The translations under genes and the position numbers were made by a program. Positions 16,184 to 21,638 of a stretch of 30,443 nt of DNA are shown piece after piece. The stretch's first letter is position 1. Every line of letters starts with the position of its first letter. Under the pieces are notes generated by a model. The model saw only the letters and a list, made by a program, of their open reading frames with translations. It was not told the origin of the DNA and made no database searches. The stretch is from Prevotella sp. UBA4376 (GTDB taxonomy: Bacteria > Bacteroidota > Bacteroidia > Bacteroidales > Bacteroidaceae): assembly GCA_002391185.1 (NCBI GenBank), contig DGRY01000087.1, positions 1 to 30,443 of the forward strand, in the 5' to 3' direction.

Positions 16184-16605
16184 CAATTGCAGGTAAGCCA
16201 GGTCTTTATAAGCTGGTTTCTCGTGGCAAGATGAATCTTATTGTAGAAAGTATTGACGAGAATCATAAGCGTATTCCAGCTTTCGCTACAGACCGTGTAA
16301 CAAGTCTTGGTGATATCGCTATGTATACTGATGCTGATGATATTGCTCTTTGGCAGGTGTTTGAGAATGTAAGCAAGCATGAAAATGGTAAGGAGACTGC
16401 TATCAGTTTCCGTAAAGCTAAAGCTGAAGAGCTTCATGAGTGGTTTACTGCTGTTCTTCCTAACTGGGATCAGGATCGTGTTCACGACAGCGATATAAAG
16501 AAACTTATTCAGTGGTATAATATTCTCGTAAAGAATGGATATGGAAACTTCAAGGAAGTTCTTGCTCCAACTGAAGGCGATAATGTTGATGATCGCGCAG
16601 AGTAG
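16168..16605 (+). CDS. DUF5606-family protein
   Basis: A 145-residue soluble protein of unknown function, recognised from its N-terminus (METILAIAGKPGLYKLVSRG), which matches DUF5606 proteins found in Bacteroidetes. The first 70 residues look like a compact beta domain (KMNLIVESIDENHKRIPAF, VTSLGDIAMYTD), the rest is helical and acidic at the end. The start overlaps coaE by 16 bases, so it is probably translated from the same mRNA with coupling. The nucleic-acid-like look of the N-terminal basic stretch is only an impression. Confidence 0.85.
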   Translation: METILAIAGKPGLYKLVSRGKMNLIVESIDENHKRIPAFATDRVTSLGDIAMYTDADDIALWQVFENVSKHENGKETAISFRKAKAEELHEWFTAVLPNWDQDRVHDSDIKKLIQWYNILVKNGYGNFKEVLAPTEGDNVDDRAE

Positions 16606-16643
16606 AATTTCTTAGCTTTCTAAAATAAGAAAGAAATCAATAG

Positions 16644-16710
16644 AGGAGGGAAATCCCTCTTGTTTAAAACAATTATTTCAGCTTGTTTGAGTTGGGGTAA
16701 TTGTTTTTTT
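16644..16710 (+). terminator. Terminator region of the nusB operon
   Basis: Two hairpins follow DUF5606: a 7 bp stem at 16644-16661 (GGAGGG-AAAT-CCCTCT, one G-T pair), and AAAACAATTA (16666-16675) with TAATTGTTTT (16698-16707), a 10 bp stem with a 22-base loop, followed by TTT. The second is the more terminator-like. Confidence 0.5.
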
Positions 16711-16776
16711 GTGTGATGAAGTATATGATGAATTAATAATATTTGTATTAAGTTATGACGTGTCTTTGATATGGAC

Positions 16777-16809
16777 ACAAAAAAATCCTGATTCGAATGA
16801 ATCAGGATT
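16777..16809 (-). terminator. Terminator of the tRNA-Val/tRNA-Tyr operon
   Basis: AATCCTGATTC (16784-16794) pairs with GAATCAGGATT (16799-16809) around a 4-base loop, with a T-run on the minus strand (16785-16779). It lies nine bases beyond the 3' end of tRNA-Tyr. The stretch 16711-16776 shows nothing else clear. Confidence 0.8.
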
Positions 16810-16818
16810 AAATTGTTG

Positions 16819-16900
16819 TGGGTAGTGATGGATTCGAACCACCGAAGCTAGAAGCAGCAGATTTACAGTCTGCCCCATTTGGCCACTCTGGAAACTACCC
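16819..16900 (-). tRNA. tRNA-Tyr (anticodon GTA)
   Basis: Complete 82-base class II tRNA. Acceptor GGGTAGT pairs with ACTACCC, discriminator A. The anticodon arm reads CAGA-CTGTAAA-TCTG, giving GTA. A long variable arm (GCTTCTAGC region) fits tRNA-Tyr. No CCA is encoded (CAA follows). Second in a pair with tRNA-Val, nine bases apart. Confidence 0.95.
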
Positions 16901-16909
16901 GAACCTTAG

Positions 16910-16984
16910 TGGGCGTTGACGGATTCGAACCGCCGACCCTCTGCTTGTAAGGCAGATGCTCTAAACCAACTGAGCTAAACGCCC
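16910..16984 (-). tRNA. tRNA-Val (anticodon TAC)
   Basis: Complete 75-base tRNA. Acceptor GGGCGTT pairs with AACGCCC, discriminator A. The anticodon stem is TCTGC/GCAGA with loop CTTACAA, giving TAC, which reads GTA and probably other GTN codons. T arm GGCGG-TTCGAAT-CCGTC has one G-T pair. No encoded CCA. First in the leftward tRNA operon. Confidence 0.93.
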
Positions 16985-17003
16985 TTGTTTCCGAAAGCGA
17001 GTG

Positions 17004-17035
17004 CAAAGATAAGACATTTGTTTTAACTATGCAAA
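17004..17035 (-). promoter_or_regulatory. Promoter of the tRNA-Val/tRNA-Tyr operon
   Basis: Minus strand TTTG (17035-17032), 20-base spacer, TATCTTTG (17011-17004), then CACTCGCTTTCGG leading into the tRNA-Val gene about 16 bases after the expected start. Confidence 0.85.
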
Positions 17036-17115
17036 TAAATAGCACTGTTTTTAACGTGAGTTAACAATAAATCGTAATAAACTTTATAATTCAGAGTATT
17101 ATTATGCTTTTGTTC

Positions 17116-17147
17116 TTTGTCAGTGTGATTTTTTGTTTGTATTTTTG
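17116..17147 (+). promoter_or_regulatory. Promoter of the EamA transporter gene
   Basis: TTTG (17116-17119), 20-base spacer, TATTTTTG (17140-17147), full match to the consensus. Start near 17151, leader about 26 bases. The stretch 17036-17115 shows nothing else. Confidence 0.7.
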
Positions 17148-17176
17148 TGCTCATAATCCATATAATTATATAATTA

Positions 17177-18112
17177 ATGCAATATTTAGGAGAGATAATT
17201 TCAATTGGTGTGGCTTTTAGTTGGACAGCTACAGCTATGGCATCAGAGGTGGCAACGAAGCGTATGGGTGTATTTGTGTCTAATGTGTGGCGCATGGCGT
17301 TAGCTTTTTTGTGTTCAGCTATTCTTATGTATGTTTTTACTGGTACTTTTATTCCTGTTTATGCTGATAGTAGTACTTGGATGTGGTTGTTACTATCTGG
17401 TGTAGTGGGATATTTCTTTGGTGACTGGTGTTTATTTAATAGTTATATATGGATGGGCAGTCGTTATGGACAGCTGTTTATGACATTGGCTCCAATGGCA
17501 GCAGCTTTTGCTGCATGGATTATGTTAGGGCAGGAATTGTCTTGGAAGGCTCTTGTGGCAATGGTAGTAACTATTGCTGGTATCATGATAACTATTCTTG
17601 GTAAAGGAGACGGAAAGCGTGTGAAGTTTACTCTCCCGTGGCAGGGAATACTATTTGGTATAGGTGCAGGACTTGGACAGGGAATAGGGCTTGTTTTATC
17701 AAAGGTAGGTCTTGATAGCTATACTTCGGGAGTTCCTGTCGATGTGTTGCCACAAATTAATGATTATCTTCCTTTTTCTGCAAATATGATTCGTTGTATA
17801 GCAGGATTTATATGTTTTGCTATATGGCTTTTTGTGCGTGGTGAGGGAAAGCGATTGCTTGCAAGTCATAATGATCATAAAGGATTGGGAATGCTGATGC
17901 TTGCGGTGATATTTGGCCCATTTCTGGGTGTTGGCTTTTCTTTGATGGCTGTGCAATATACAGCAGCTGGCATAGCCTCTACACTTATGGCTACAACACC
18001 AATTATAATATTGTTGCCAAGTTGGTATTTCTTTCATCAGAAAATAACGCTAAAGGTTGTTGTTGGCGCACTTATATCGGTGTTAGGTGTATCCTTGTTT
18101 TTCTTACTTTGA
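17177..18112 (+). CDS. EamA/DMT-family transporter
   Basis: A 311-residue inner-membrane protein with about ten hydrophobic segments, arranged as two EamA repeats (residues 1-140 and 155-311). The first repeat starts MQYLGEIISIGVAFSWTATA and ends at AGIMITILGKGDG; the second has IIILLPSWYFFHQKITLKVV and a final span, VVGALISVLGVSLFFLL, all typical of drug/metabolite transporters. The substrate cannot be told. Monocistronic with its own promoter. No clear terminator follows before the RNA promoter at 18183. Confidence 0.88.
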   Translation: MQYLGEIISIGVAFSWTATAMASEVATKRMGVFVSNVWRMALAFLCSAILMYVFTGTFIPVYADSSTWMWLLLSGVVGYFFGDWCLFNSYIWMGSRYGQLFMTLAPMAAAFAAWIMLGQELSWKALVAMVVTIAGIMITILGKGDGKRVKFTLPWQGILFGIGAGLGQGIGLVLSKVGLDSYTSGVPVDVLPQINDYLPFSANMIRCIAGFICFAIWLFVRGEGKRLLASHNDHKGLGMLMLAVIFGPFLGVGFSLMAVQYTAAGIASTLMATTPIIILLPSWYFFHQKITLKVVVGALISVLGVSLFFLL

Positions 18113-18182
18113 CAAGAAATAGTCATTGTGTGCGTTTCCAATGTTAAAAGTGCGTTTTTTAGCAAAAATAATTAATGAAATA

Positions 18183-18214
18183 TTTGGAAGTTATTGCTTG
18201 ATTTCCTATATTTG
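18183..18214 (+). promoter_or_regulatory. Promoter of the 18.2 kb non-coding RNA
   Basis: TTTG (18183-18186), 20-base spacer, TATATTTG (18207-18214), full match to the Bacteroidetes consensus. Start near 18218. Confidence 0.75.
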
Positions 18215-18217
18215 TAA

Positions 18218-18382
18218 CGTGATCCAAAGGACGCAGGAGCTATTCCCCTATAGGATAGCAAATGTGAGCTCTAAGAGAGCATAAATCGGATTTAACATGA
18301 TGCAATTCATGTTTTCACCGGAAGAAACCGGATGAAGGGGAAAAGAGTTACAGGCGCAACTATTGTTGCGCCTTTTATTTTT
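18218..18382 (+). ncRNA. Free-standing structured non-coding RNA, about 165 nt
   Basis: Bounded by a full-consensus promoter and a strong terminator, with no open frame inside and no rightward gene after it until 27179. Predicted by eye: H1 18239-18259 (GCTAT/ATAGC plus CC/GG, one bulge, loop CCTATA); H2 18268-18280 (GCTCT-AAG-AGAGC); H3 18294-18313 (AACATGA/TCATGTT, loop TGCAAT); H4 18315-18335 (TCA and CCGG with CCGG and TGA, one bulged A, loop AAGAAA); and the terminator. TTCCCCT (18243-18249) is fully complementary to AGGGGAA (18336-18342), a 7 bp closing helix that would enclose H2-H4 but competes with H1. I do not recognise it as tmRNA, SRP RNA, RNase P RNA, 6S RNA or a known riboswitch. 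It could be a regulatory sRNA, or a ligand-binding RNA without a downstream gene. Confidence 0.7.
18352..18382 (+). terminator. Strong intrinsic terminator of the non-coding RNA
   Basis: AGGCGCAAC (18352-18360), loop TATT, GTTGCGCCT (18365-18373), then TTTATTTTT: nine GC-rich pairs and a U-run. Confidence 0.92.
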
Positions 18383-18391
18383 ACATTTATC

Positions 18392-18577
18392 TTATAGTTT
18401 AATTCCGTATTTGATGATTCTCTCTTCCATCATTCCCTTTGGCATAATGCTAATTAGTGTGTCTGTAATAGTATTGAGCATTCGTTGACGAATGAAATCT
18501 TCAGCGATATAGAGTGATACGCGGCGTTGTGAGCGGTAGTCGCCGTCAATTTTATATCTGCTACTCGATAATAGATT
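18392..18577 (-). pseudogene. 3' remnant of an unidentified gene
   Basis: An open frame of about 61 codons on the minus strand, ending in TAA at 18392-18394. It has no usable start near its beginning; the first ATG is at 18481, leaving only 29 residues. The translation looks like real protein rather than noise: YKIDGDYRSQRRVSLYIAED, then DFIRQRMLNTITDTLISIMP and EERIIKYGIKL. It overlaps the last codons of glycerate kinase in another frame, and upstream that frame is full of stops. This fits the surviving C-terminus of a gene whose 5' part was lost when the present glycerate kinase junction formed. I could not assign a family. A short real gene with a rare start codon is the alternative. Confidence 0.4.
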
Positions 18578-19613
18578 TTACGGTATCTTTTATGTTTCGT
18601 AATGCAACATCTTTGCGCATAGCCTCTTCAATACTTATGCCTGGAGGGTTAATGCATGTAACTTTATGGAATCCAGCATGAAGAAGTTGTTGCTTGTCGT
18701 TGATTCTTCCTGCTATCAGACAACATTTAGACTTGCCTGAATGTTGTAATATTCCTATAGGAAGTTTGCCCATTAAGGTTTGTTTGTCAGCAGAACCTTC
18801 GCCTGTGATAACATAATCAGCCTCTTTTGTTAGGTTGTCAAAGTGAATGGTGTCAAGTAGTAATTCAGTTCCAGGCCTACAATCGGCATTGAGATATTGC
18901 ATTAGGGCGTATCCTAATCCTCCTGCGGCTCCTGCACCTTCATTGGTAGAATAGTCGTAGCCGAAGTGTTTTGCTGATTTTTGTGCAAATACTTTAGCTC
19001 TGCTGTCAAGTTGTTCAATCATCTTTGGGGTGGCGCCTTTCTGAGCCCCAAATACATGTGCGGCACCATTTGGACCGTAGAGAGGATTCTTCACGTCAGA
19101 GGCTATTGTAAAGTGCACATCCTTTAATATGTTGATGTCATCCCATTTTCCGTTATGAGTAAAGTTGTCGATTAGAGCTTTTAACATTCCTGTTCCGGCG
19201 TCGCTGGTAGCACTACCGCCTAATCCCACAATAATCTTGTTGACACCATGTTTTATTGCATTGGCAATCAGTTGTCCTGTACCGTATGTGGTGGTGTGCA
19301 TGGGATTGCGTTCTTCTTCTTTTAAGAGTGTAAGTCCGCTTGCTGCTGCCATTTCTATTACAGCGAGTTTATCTTTTTGAAGATATTTGGCTGTTATTGG
19401 TCTCATAAGTGGGTCGCACGCTTTTATGTAGTTCCAATTACCACCTATTGCAGCGTGAAATGCCTCCATAAAGCCCTCTCCACCATCGCTAACAGTTACT
19501 TGGTGAATATCAGCTTCAGGCATGATGTTTTTTATTCCCTCTGCTGCAGCCTGATTAGCTTCTTTTGAAGATATGCATCCTTTGAATGAATCAATAGCAA
19601 TAATTACTTTCAT
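18561..19613 (-). CDS. garK: Glycerate kinase (GarK/GlxK type)
   Basis: Phosphorylates D-glycerate, normally to 2-phosphoglycerate in this family, feeding lower glycolysis. The 350-residue protein begins MKVIIAIDSFKGCISSKEAN, a near-perfect family start. Further signatures are VSDGGEGFMEAF (42-53), IVGLGGSATSDAGTGML (around 138-155), and GAGAAGGLGYAL (about 218-229), in glycine-rich nucleotide- and substrate-binding loops. It is slightly shorter than E. coli GarK. No consensus promoter was found in 19614-19654, and the tRNA-His terminator lies just upstream, so it may depend on a non-consensus promoter or read-through. Confidence 0.93.
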   Translation of the reverse strand: MKVIIAIDSFKGCISSKEANQAAAEGIKNIMPEADIHQVTVSDGGEGFMEAFHAAIGGNWNYIKACDPLMRPITAKYLQKDKLAVIEMAAASGLTLLKEEERNPMHTTTYGTGQLIANAIKHGVNKIIVGLGGSATSDAGTGMLKALIDNFTHNGKWDDINILKDVHFTIASDVKNPLYGPNGAAHVFGAQKGATPKMIEQLDSRAKVFAQKSAKHFGYDYSTNEGAGAAGGLGYALMQYLNADCRPGTELLLDTIHFDNLTKEADYVITGEGSADKQTLMGKLPIGILQHSGKSKCCLIAGRINDKQQLLHAGFHKVTCINPPGISIEEAMRKDVALRNIKDTVKSIIE

Positions 19614-19654
19614 ACGCGATGATGGGATTTATTGGGTTTTTCTATATGTGGTAA

Positions 19655-19691
19655 AATAAAAAAAACTCAGCAACATTAAGTTACTGAGTTT
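19655..19691 (-). terminator. Terminator of tRNA-His
   Basis: AAACTCAGCAAC (19663-19674) pairs with GTTACTGAGTTT (19680-19691), one mismatch or wobble position, loop of five. On the minus strand a long U-run (19662-19655) follows. Four bases after the tRNA 3' end. Confidence 0.85.
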
Positions 19692-19694
19692 AAG

Positions 19695-19769
19695 GGTGGA
19701 GGGTGGGACTCGAACCCACGACATTCAGAACCACAATCTGACGCTCTAACCAACTGAACTACATCCACC
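19695..19769 (-). tRNA. tRNA-His (anticodon GTG)
   Basis: Complete tRNA, 75 bases with the extra 5' G (G-1, 19769) expected for tRNA-His opposite discriminator C (19695). Anticodon arm TCAGA-TTGTGGT-TCTGA gives GTG. T arm GTGGG-TTCGAGT-CCCAC. The acceptor is GTGGATG against CCTCCAC, which leaves a T-C mismatch at pair 6-67. No encoded CCA. Single gene with its own promoter and terminator. Confidence 0.92.
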
Positions 19770-19805
19770 ATGATTGGTTATTGCTTTATGTCTCAAAAGC
19801 GAGTG

Positions 19806-19837
19806 CAAAGGTAAGGGAAATATTTGTAACGACCAAA
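19806..19837 (-). promoter_or_regulatory. Promoter of tRNA-His
   Basis: Minus strand TTTG (19837-19834), 20-base spacer, TACCTTTG (19813-19806), then CACTCGCTTTTGAG. The -33 box and spacer lie within a 12 bp inverted repeat (19815-19845). Confidence 0.85.
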
Positions 19838-19845
19838 TATTTCCC
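19815..19845. terminator. Perfect inverted repeat after secG, overlapping the tRNA-His promoter
   Basis: GGGAAATATTTG (19815-19826), loop TAACGAC, CAAATATTTCCC (19834-19845). In the secG direction the hairpin is preceded by a long A-run (19846-19866) and followed only by TTACCTTTG, so termination of secG is plausible but not strong. In the plus direction it is followed by T7 and T8 runs. Confidence 0.5.
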
Positions 19846-19862
19846 TAACTTTTTTTCTTTTT

Positions 19863-20267
19863 TTATTTAGCAGGTTGTGCTTTTGGAGCTACAGGTGCTT
19901 TCTGCTGCTGAGCAGGTGTTGCTTTTTGTGCATCTGCTGCAGGAGTTTGCTGCTGACCAGTTCCAAAACCCTGAGTGTTTGTTGGGTTTGTTGTTGCATT
20001 CTCTGTTGCTGCTTGTTCCATAACACTTTGGTCTGTAACAGCCTGTGGAGCGGTGTAAGCGCAGAATACGCTGAGTACTACCATGATAGCAGCAAGTGTC
20101 CATGTTGTTTTCTCTACGATGTCGGTTGTTTTTCTAACGCCCATGATTGAATTTGAAGAAGAGAAGTTAGAAGCAAGTCCACCTCCCTTAGACTCCTGGA
20201 TAAGCACAACTCCAATCATAAGTAGTGAAGCCAGGACAATCAGAATTACGAGTAAATAGTAAATCAT
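19863..20267 (-). CDS. secG: Preprotein translocase subunit SecG
   Basis: Small subunit of the SecYEG channel. The 134-residue protein has two membrane spans (about residues 3-22, YYLLVILIVLASLLMIGVVL, and 55-72, WTLAAIMVVLSVFCAY) joined by the signature loop IQESKGGGLASNF. The C-terminal 60 residues are low-complexity, rich in Gln, Ala, Thr and Pro (TNPTNTQGFG, QQQKAPVAPKAQP), longer than E. coli SecG and probably periplasmic or unstructured. It ends the sigma-54 activator-lptE-TPR-secG operon, 15 bases after the TPR gene. Confidence 0.93.
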   Translation of the reverse strand: MIYYLLVILIVLASLLMIGVVLIQESKGGGLASNFSSSNSIMGVRKTTDIVEKTTWTLAAIMVVLSVFCAYTAPQAVTDQSVMEQAATENATTNPTNTQGFGTGQQQTPAADAQKATPAQQQKAPVAPKAQPAK

Positions 20268-20282
20268 TTTTTGTTTTATTTT

Positions 20283-21098
20283 TTATTTTGTTATTATTAT
20301 CAATTTCTCTAAGAAACGGATTTGGTCTGCAAAGTAAGCATTTTTTTTTGAATTATTCAAATTTAAACGCTTAATTATTTCCAAAGCTTTCTCATATCTA
20401 CCTTGTTTTATGTATATTTTAGCTAATGTCTCGGTGAAATAGCTTTCTGCAGGTTCTTTATCTTCGTTGTCGTTAAGAGCTGTTATTGCAATTTCCGGTG
20501 TGTATTCAAATTCAAGTGGTTTGCCTTCGTTGTCATCATTTCGGAGGTTGAAACCACCATCTTCAATAAAGCTATCTATGAGGCTTGCTGTGCGGTCTTC
20601 TTGTTGAGATTCTTTGTTTTGTGTAGTGTTGTCATCATCCTGCTCTACAGGTTGTTCCTCGAATTCCTCGGCTTCAAGCAGATATGCAACATAGTCAACA
20701 GCAGCATCAGCTGGAGTTGGTTTACGCTTTTCAGTTTTCTTGTCGTCTTTTGCTTCTTTTGGAATCTGGTCAAGGAAGCTATCAATAAGACTTGTTGTGC
20801 GATCTTCTTTGTTTTTTGCAGAGATGTCTGTTTTTGCAGCATTATCAGTAGTACTCTTTGTGCGTAGTTGATAATGTGCAGCCTCTACCATATTGAATAT
20901 TACTCGTCTGTCGGTTATGTATAGTGCAGAGCGACGTAGTTCTTCATCAAAAGAAGCATCGTGTAGTATATAAAGATTCTGCAACAGCAATATGCGTGCT
21001 GTCTGATAGTAGGGATAGAGCGCGATAAGACTACGGAGATCGTAAAGGGTCTCGCGATTCATCTTCTCGGGATGTTTTATGAGTTGTTCTATTTCCAT
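20283..21098 (-). CDS. TPR-type protein of unknown function, with a duplicated short motif
   Basis: A 271-residue soluble protein without signal peptide or membrane span. The N-terminal 75 residues are helical (MEIEQLIKHPEKMNRETLYD, YPYYQTARILLLQNLYI). The middle (80-205) is acidic and low-complexity and contains the same 12-residue motif twice: EDRTTSLIDSFL at 98-109 and EDRTASLIDSFI at 167-178. The C-terminus holds one clear TPR-like unit (AESYFTETLAKIYIKQGRYE, then KALEIIKRL). The start codon overlaps the lptE stop by one base (TAATG). Such a gene commonly lies between lptE and secG in Bacteroidales; a role in envelope assembly is an inference from neighbours only. Confidence 0.8.
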   Translation of the reverse strand: MEIEQLIKHPEKMNRETLYDLRSLIALYPYYQTARILLLQNLYILHDASFDEELRRSALYITDRRVIFNMVEAAHYQLRTKSTTDNAAKTDISAKNKEDRTTSLIDSFLDQIPKEAKDDKKTEKRKPTPADAAVDYVAYLLEAEEFEEQPVEQDDDNTTQNKESQQEDRTASLIDSFIEDGGFNLRNDDNEGKPLEFEYTPEIAITALNDNEDKEPAESYFTETLAKIYIKQGRYEKALEIIKRLNLNNSKKNAYFADQIRFLEKLIIITK

Positions 21099-21628
21099 TA
21101 CCAGTTTGCTACAGTTGCGTTGAATATTTGGTCAACAATATCATCAATCATTTGTTCTACGAGTTGTGCCTGCACACTATTTAAGCTTTGTGTTGTTTCG
21201 TAGCTTTGTGATGCAGAGAACTGGCGTTCAAAGTCTTGTTTGTGATTGGTTCTATTGGTGAATTTTACATTTACAGTAATAGTGAGTTCGGTTTGTGCAG
21301 AATATCCTTCACTTGAAACCGATTTGTTTCTCTGTGTGTAGTTGGTGATTTGTCCTTGTATAGCTAAATCGCCATTACGTTTCACCTGTTCAAGGTGTGT
21401 GTAATTGGCAAATTTGTCTTTAAGGGCATTGTTGAACATAGGTCCCATCGGTCCCCATACATAGCTTGATCGAATAGGGAAGTCGGCAATCTGTATTGTT
21501 TTTGTTTTGCTGTAGTCTATGCTTGCTCCATTGAATCTGTATCCGCTAAAGCTACATGCAGATAAGAACATAATCAAACAGATTATGGCGCCTATATGTA
21601 TTTTATAATGTGCAAATTTTTTCTTCAT
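21098..21628 (-). CDS. lptE: LptE-family LPS-assembly lipoprotein
   Basis: LptE plugs the LptD barrel that inserts LPS into the outer membrane. An earlier in-frame ATG exists at 21739, but it would overlap the upstream gene by about 100 bases. The ATG at 21628 gives a proper lipoprotein: a basic start (MKKKFAHYKIH), a hydrophobic stretch and the lipobox LSAC with Cys25, followed by SFSGYRFNGASIDY. The mature part has the LptE-like beginning IQIADFPIRSS and a C-terminal helix (SVQAQLVEQMIDDIVDQIFN). Length 176 residues, usual for the Bacteroidetes version. Ten bases after the sigma-54 activator. Confidence 0.88.
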   Translation of the reverse strand: MKKKFAHYKIHIGAIICLIMFLSACSFSGYRFNGASIDYSKTKTIQIADFPIRSSYVWGPMGPMFNNALKDKFANYTHLEQVKRNGDLAIQGQITNYTQRNKSVSSEGYSAQTELTITVNVKFTNRTNHKQDFERQFSASQSYETTQSLNSVQAQLVEQMIDDIVDQIFNATVANW

Positions 21629-21638
21629 ATTTTGTTTA

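Noticed and set aside
16644..16661. Hairpin AGGAGGG-AAAT-CCCTCTT as a riboswitch or Shine-Dalgarno sequence
   Set aside because: No rightward gene follows before 17177, which has its own promoter; it fits better as part of the terminator region.
16863..17045. 60-codon minus frame across tRNA-Val and tRNA-Tyr
   Set aside because: It is the familiar spurious translation of tRNA genes.
18218..18382. Identification of the RNA as a c-di-GMP riboswitch because of GGACGCA
   Set aside because: The remaining conserved GEMM blocks and tetraloop/receptor are absent, and no gene follows.
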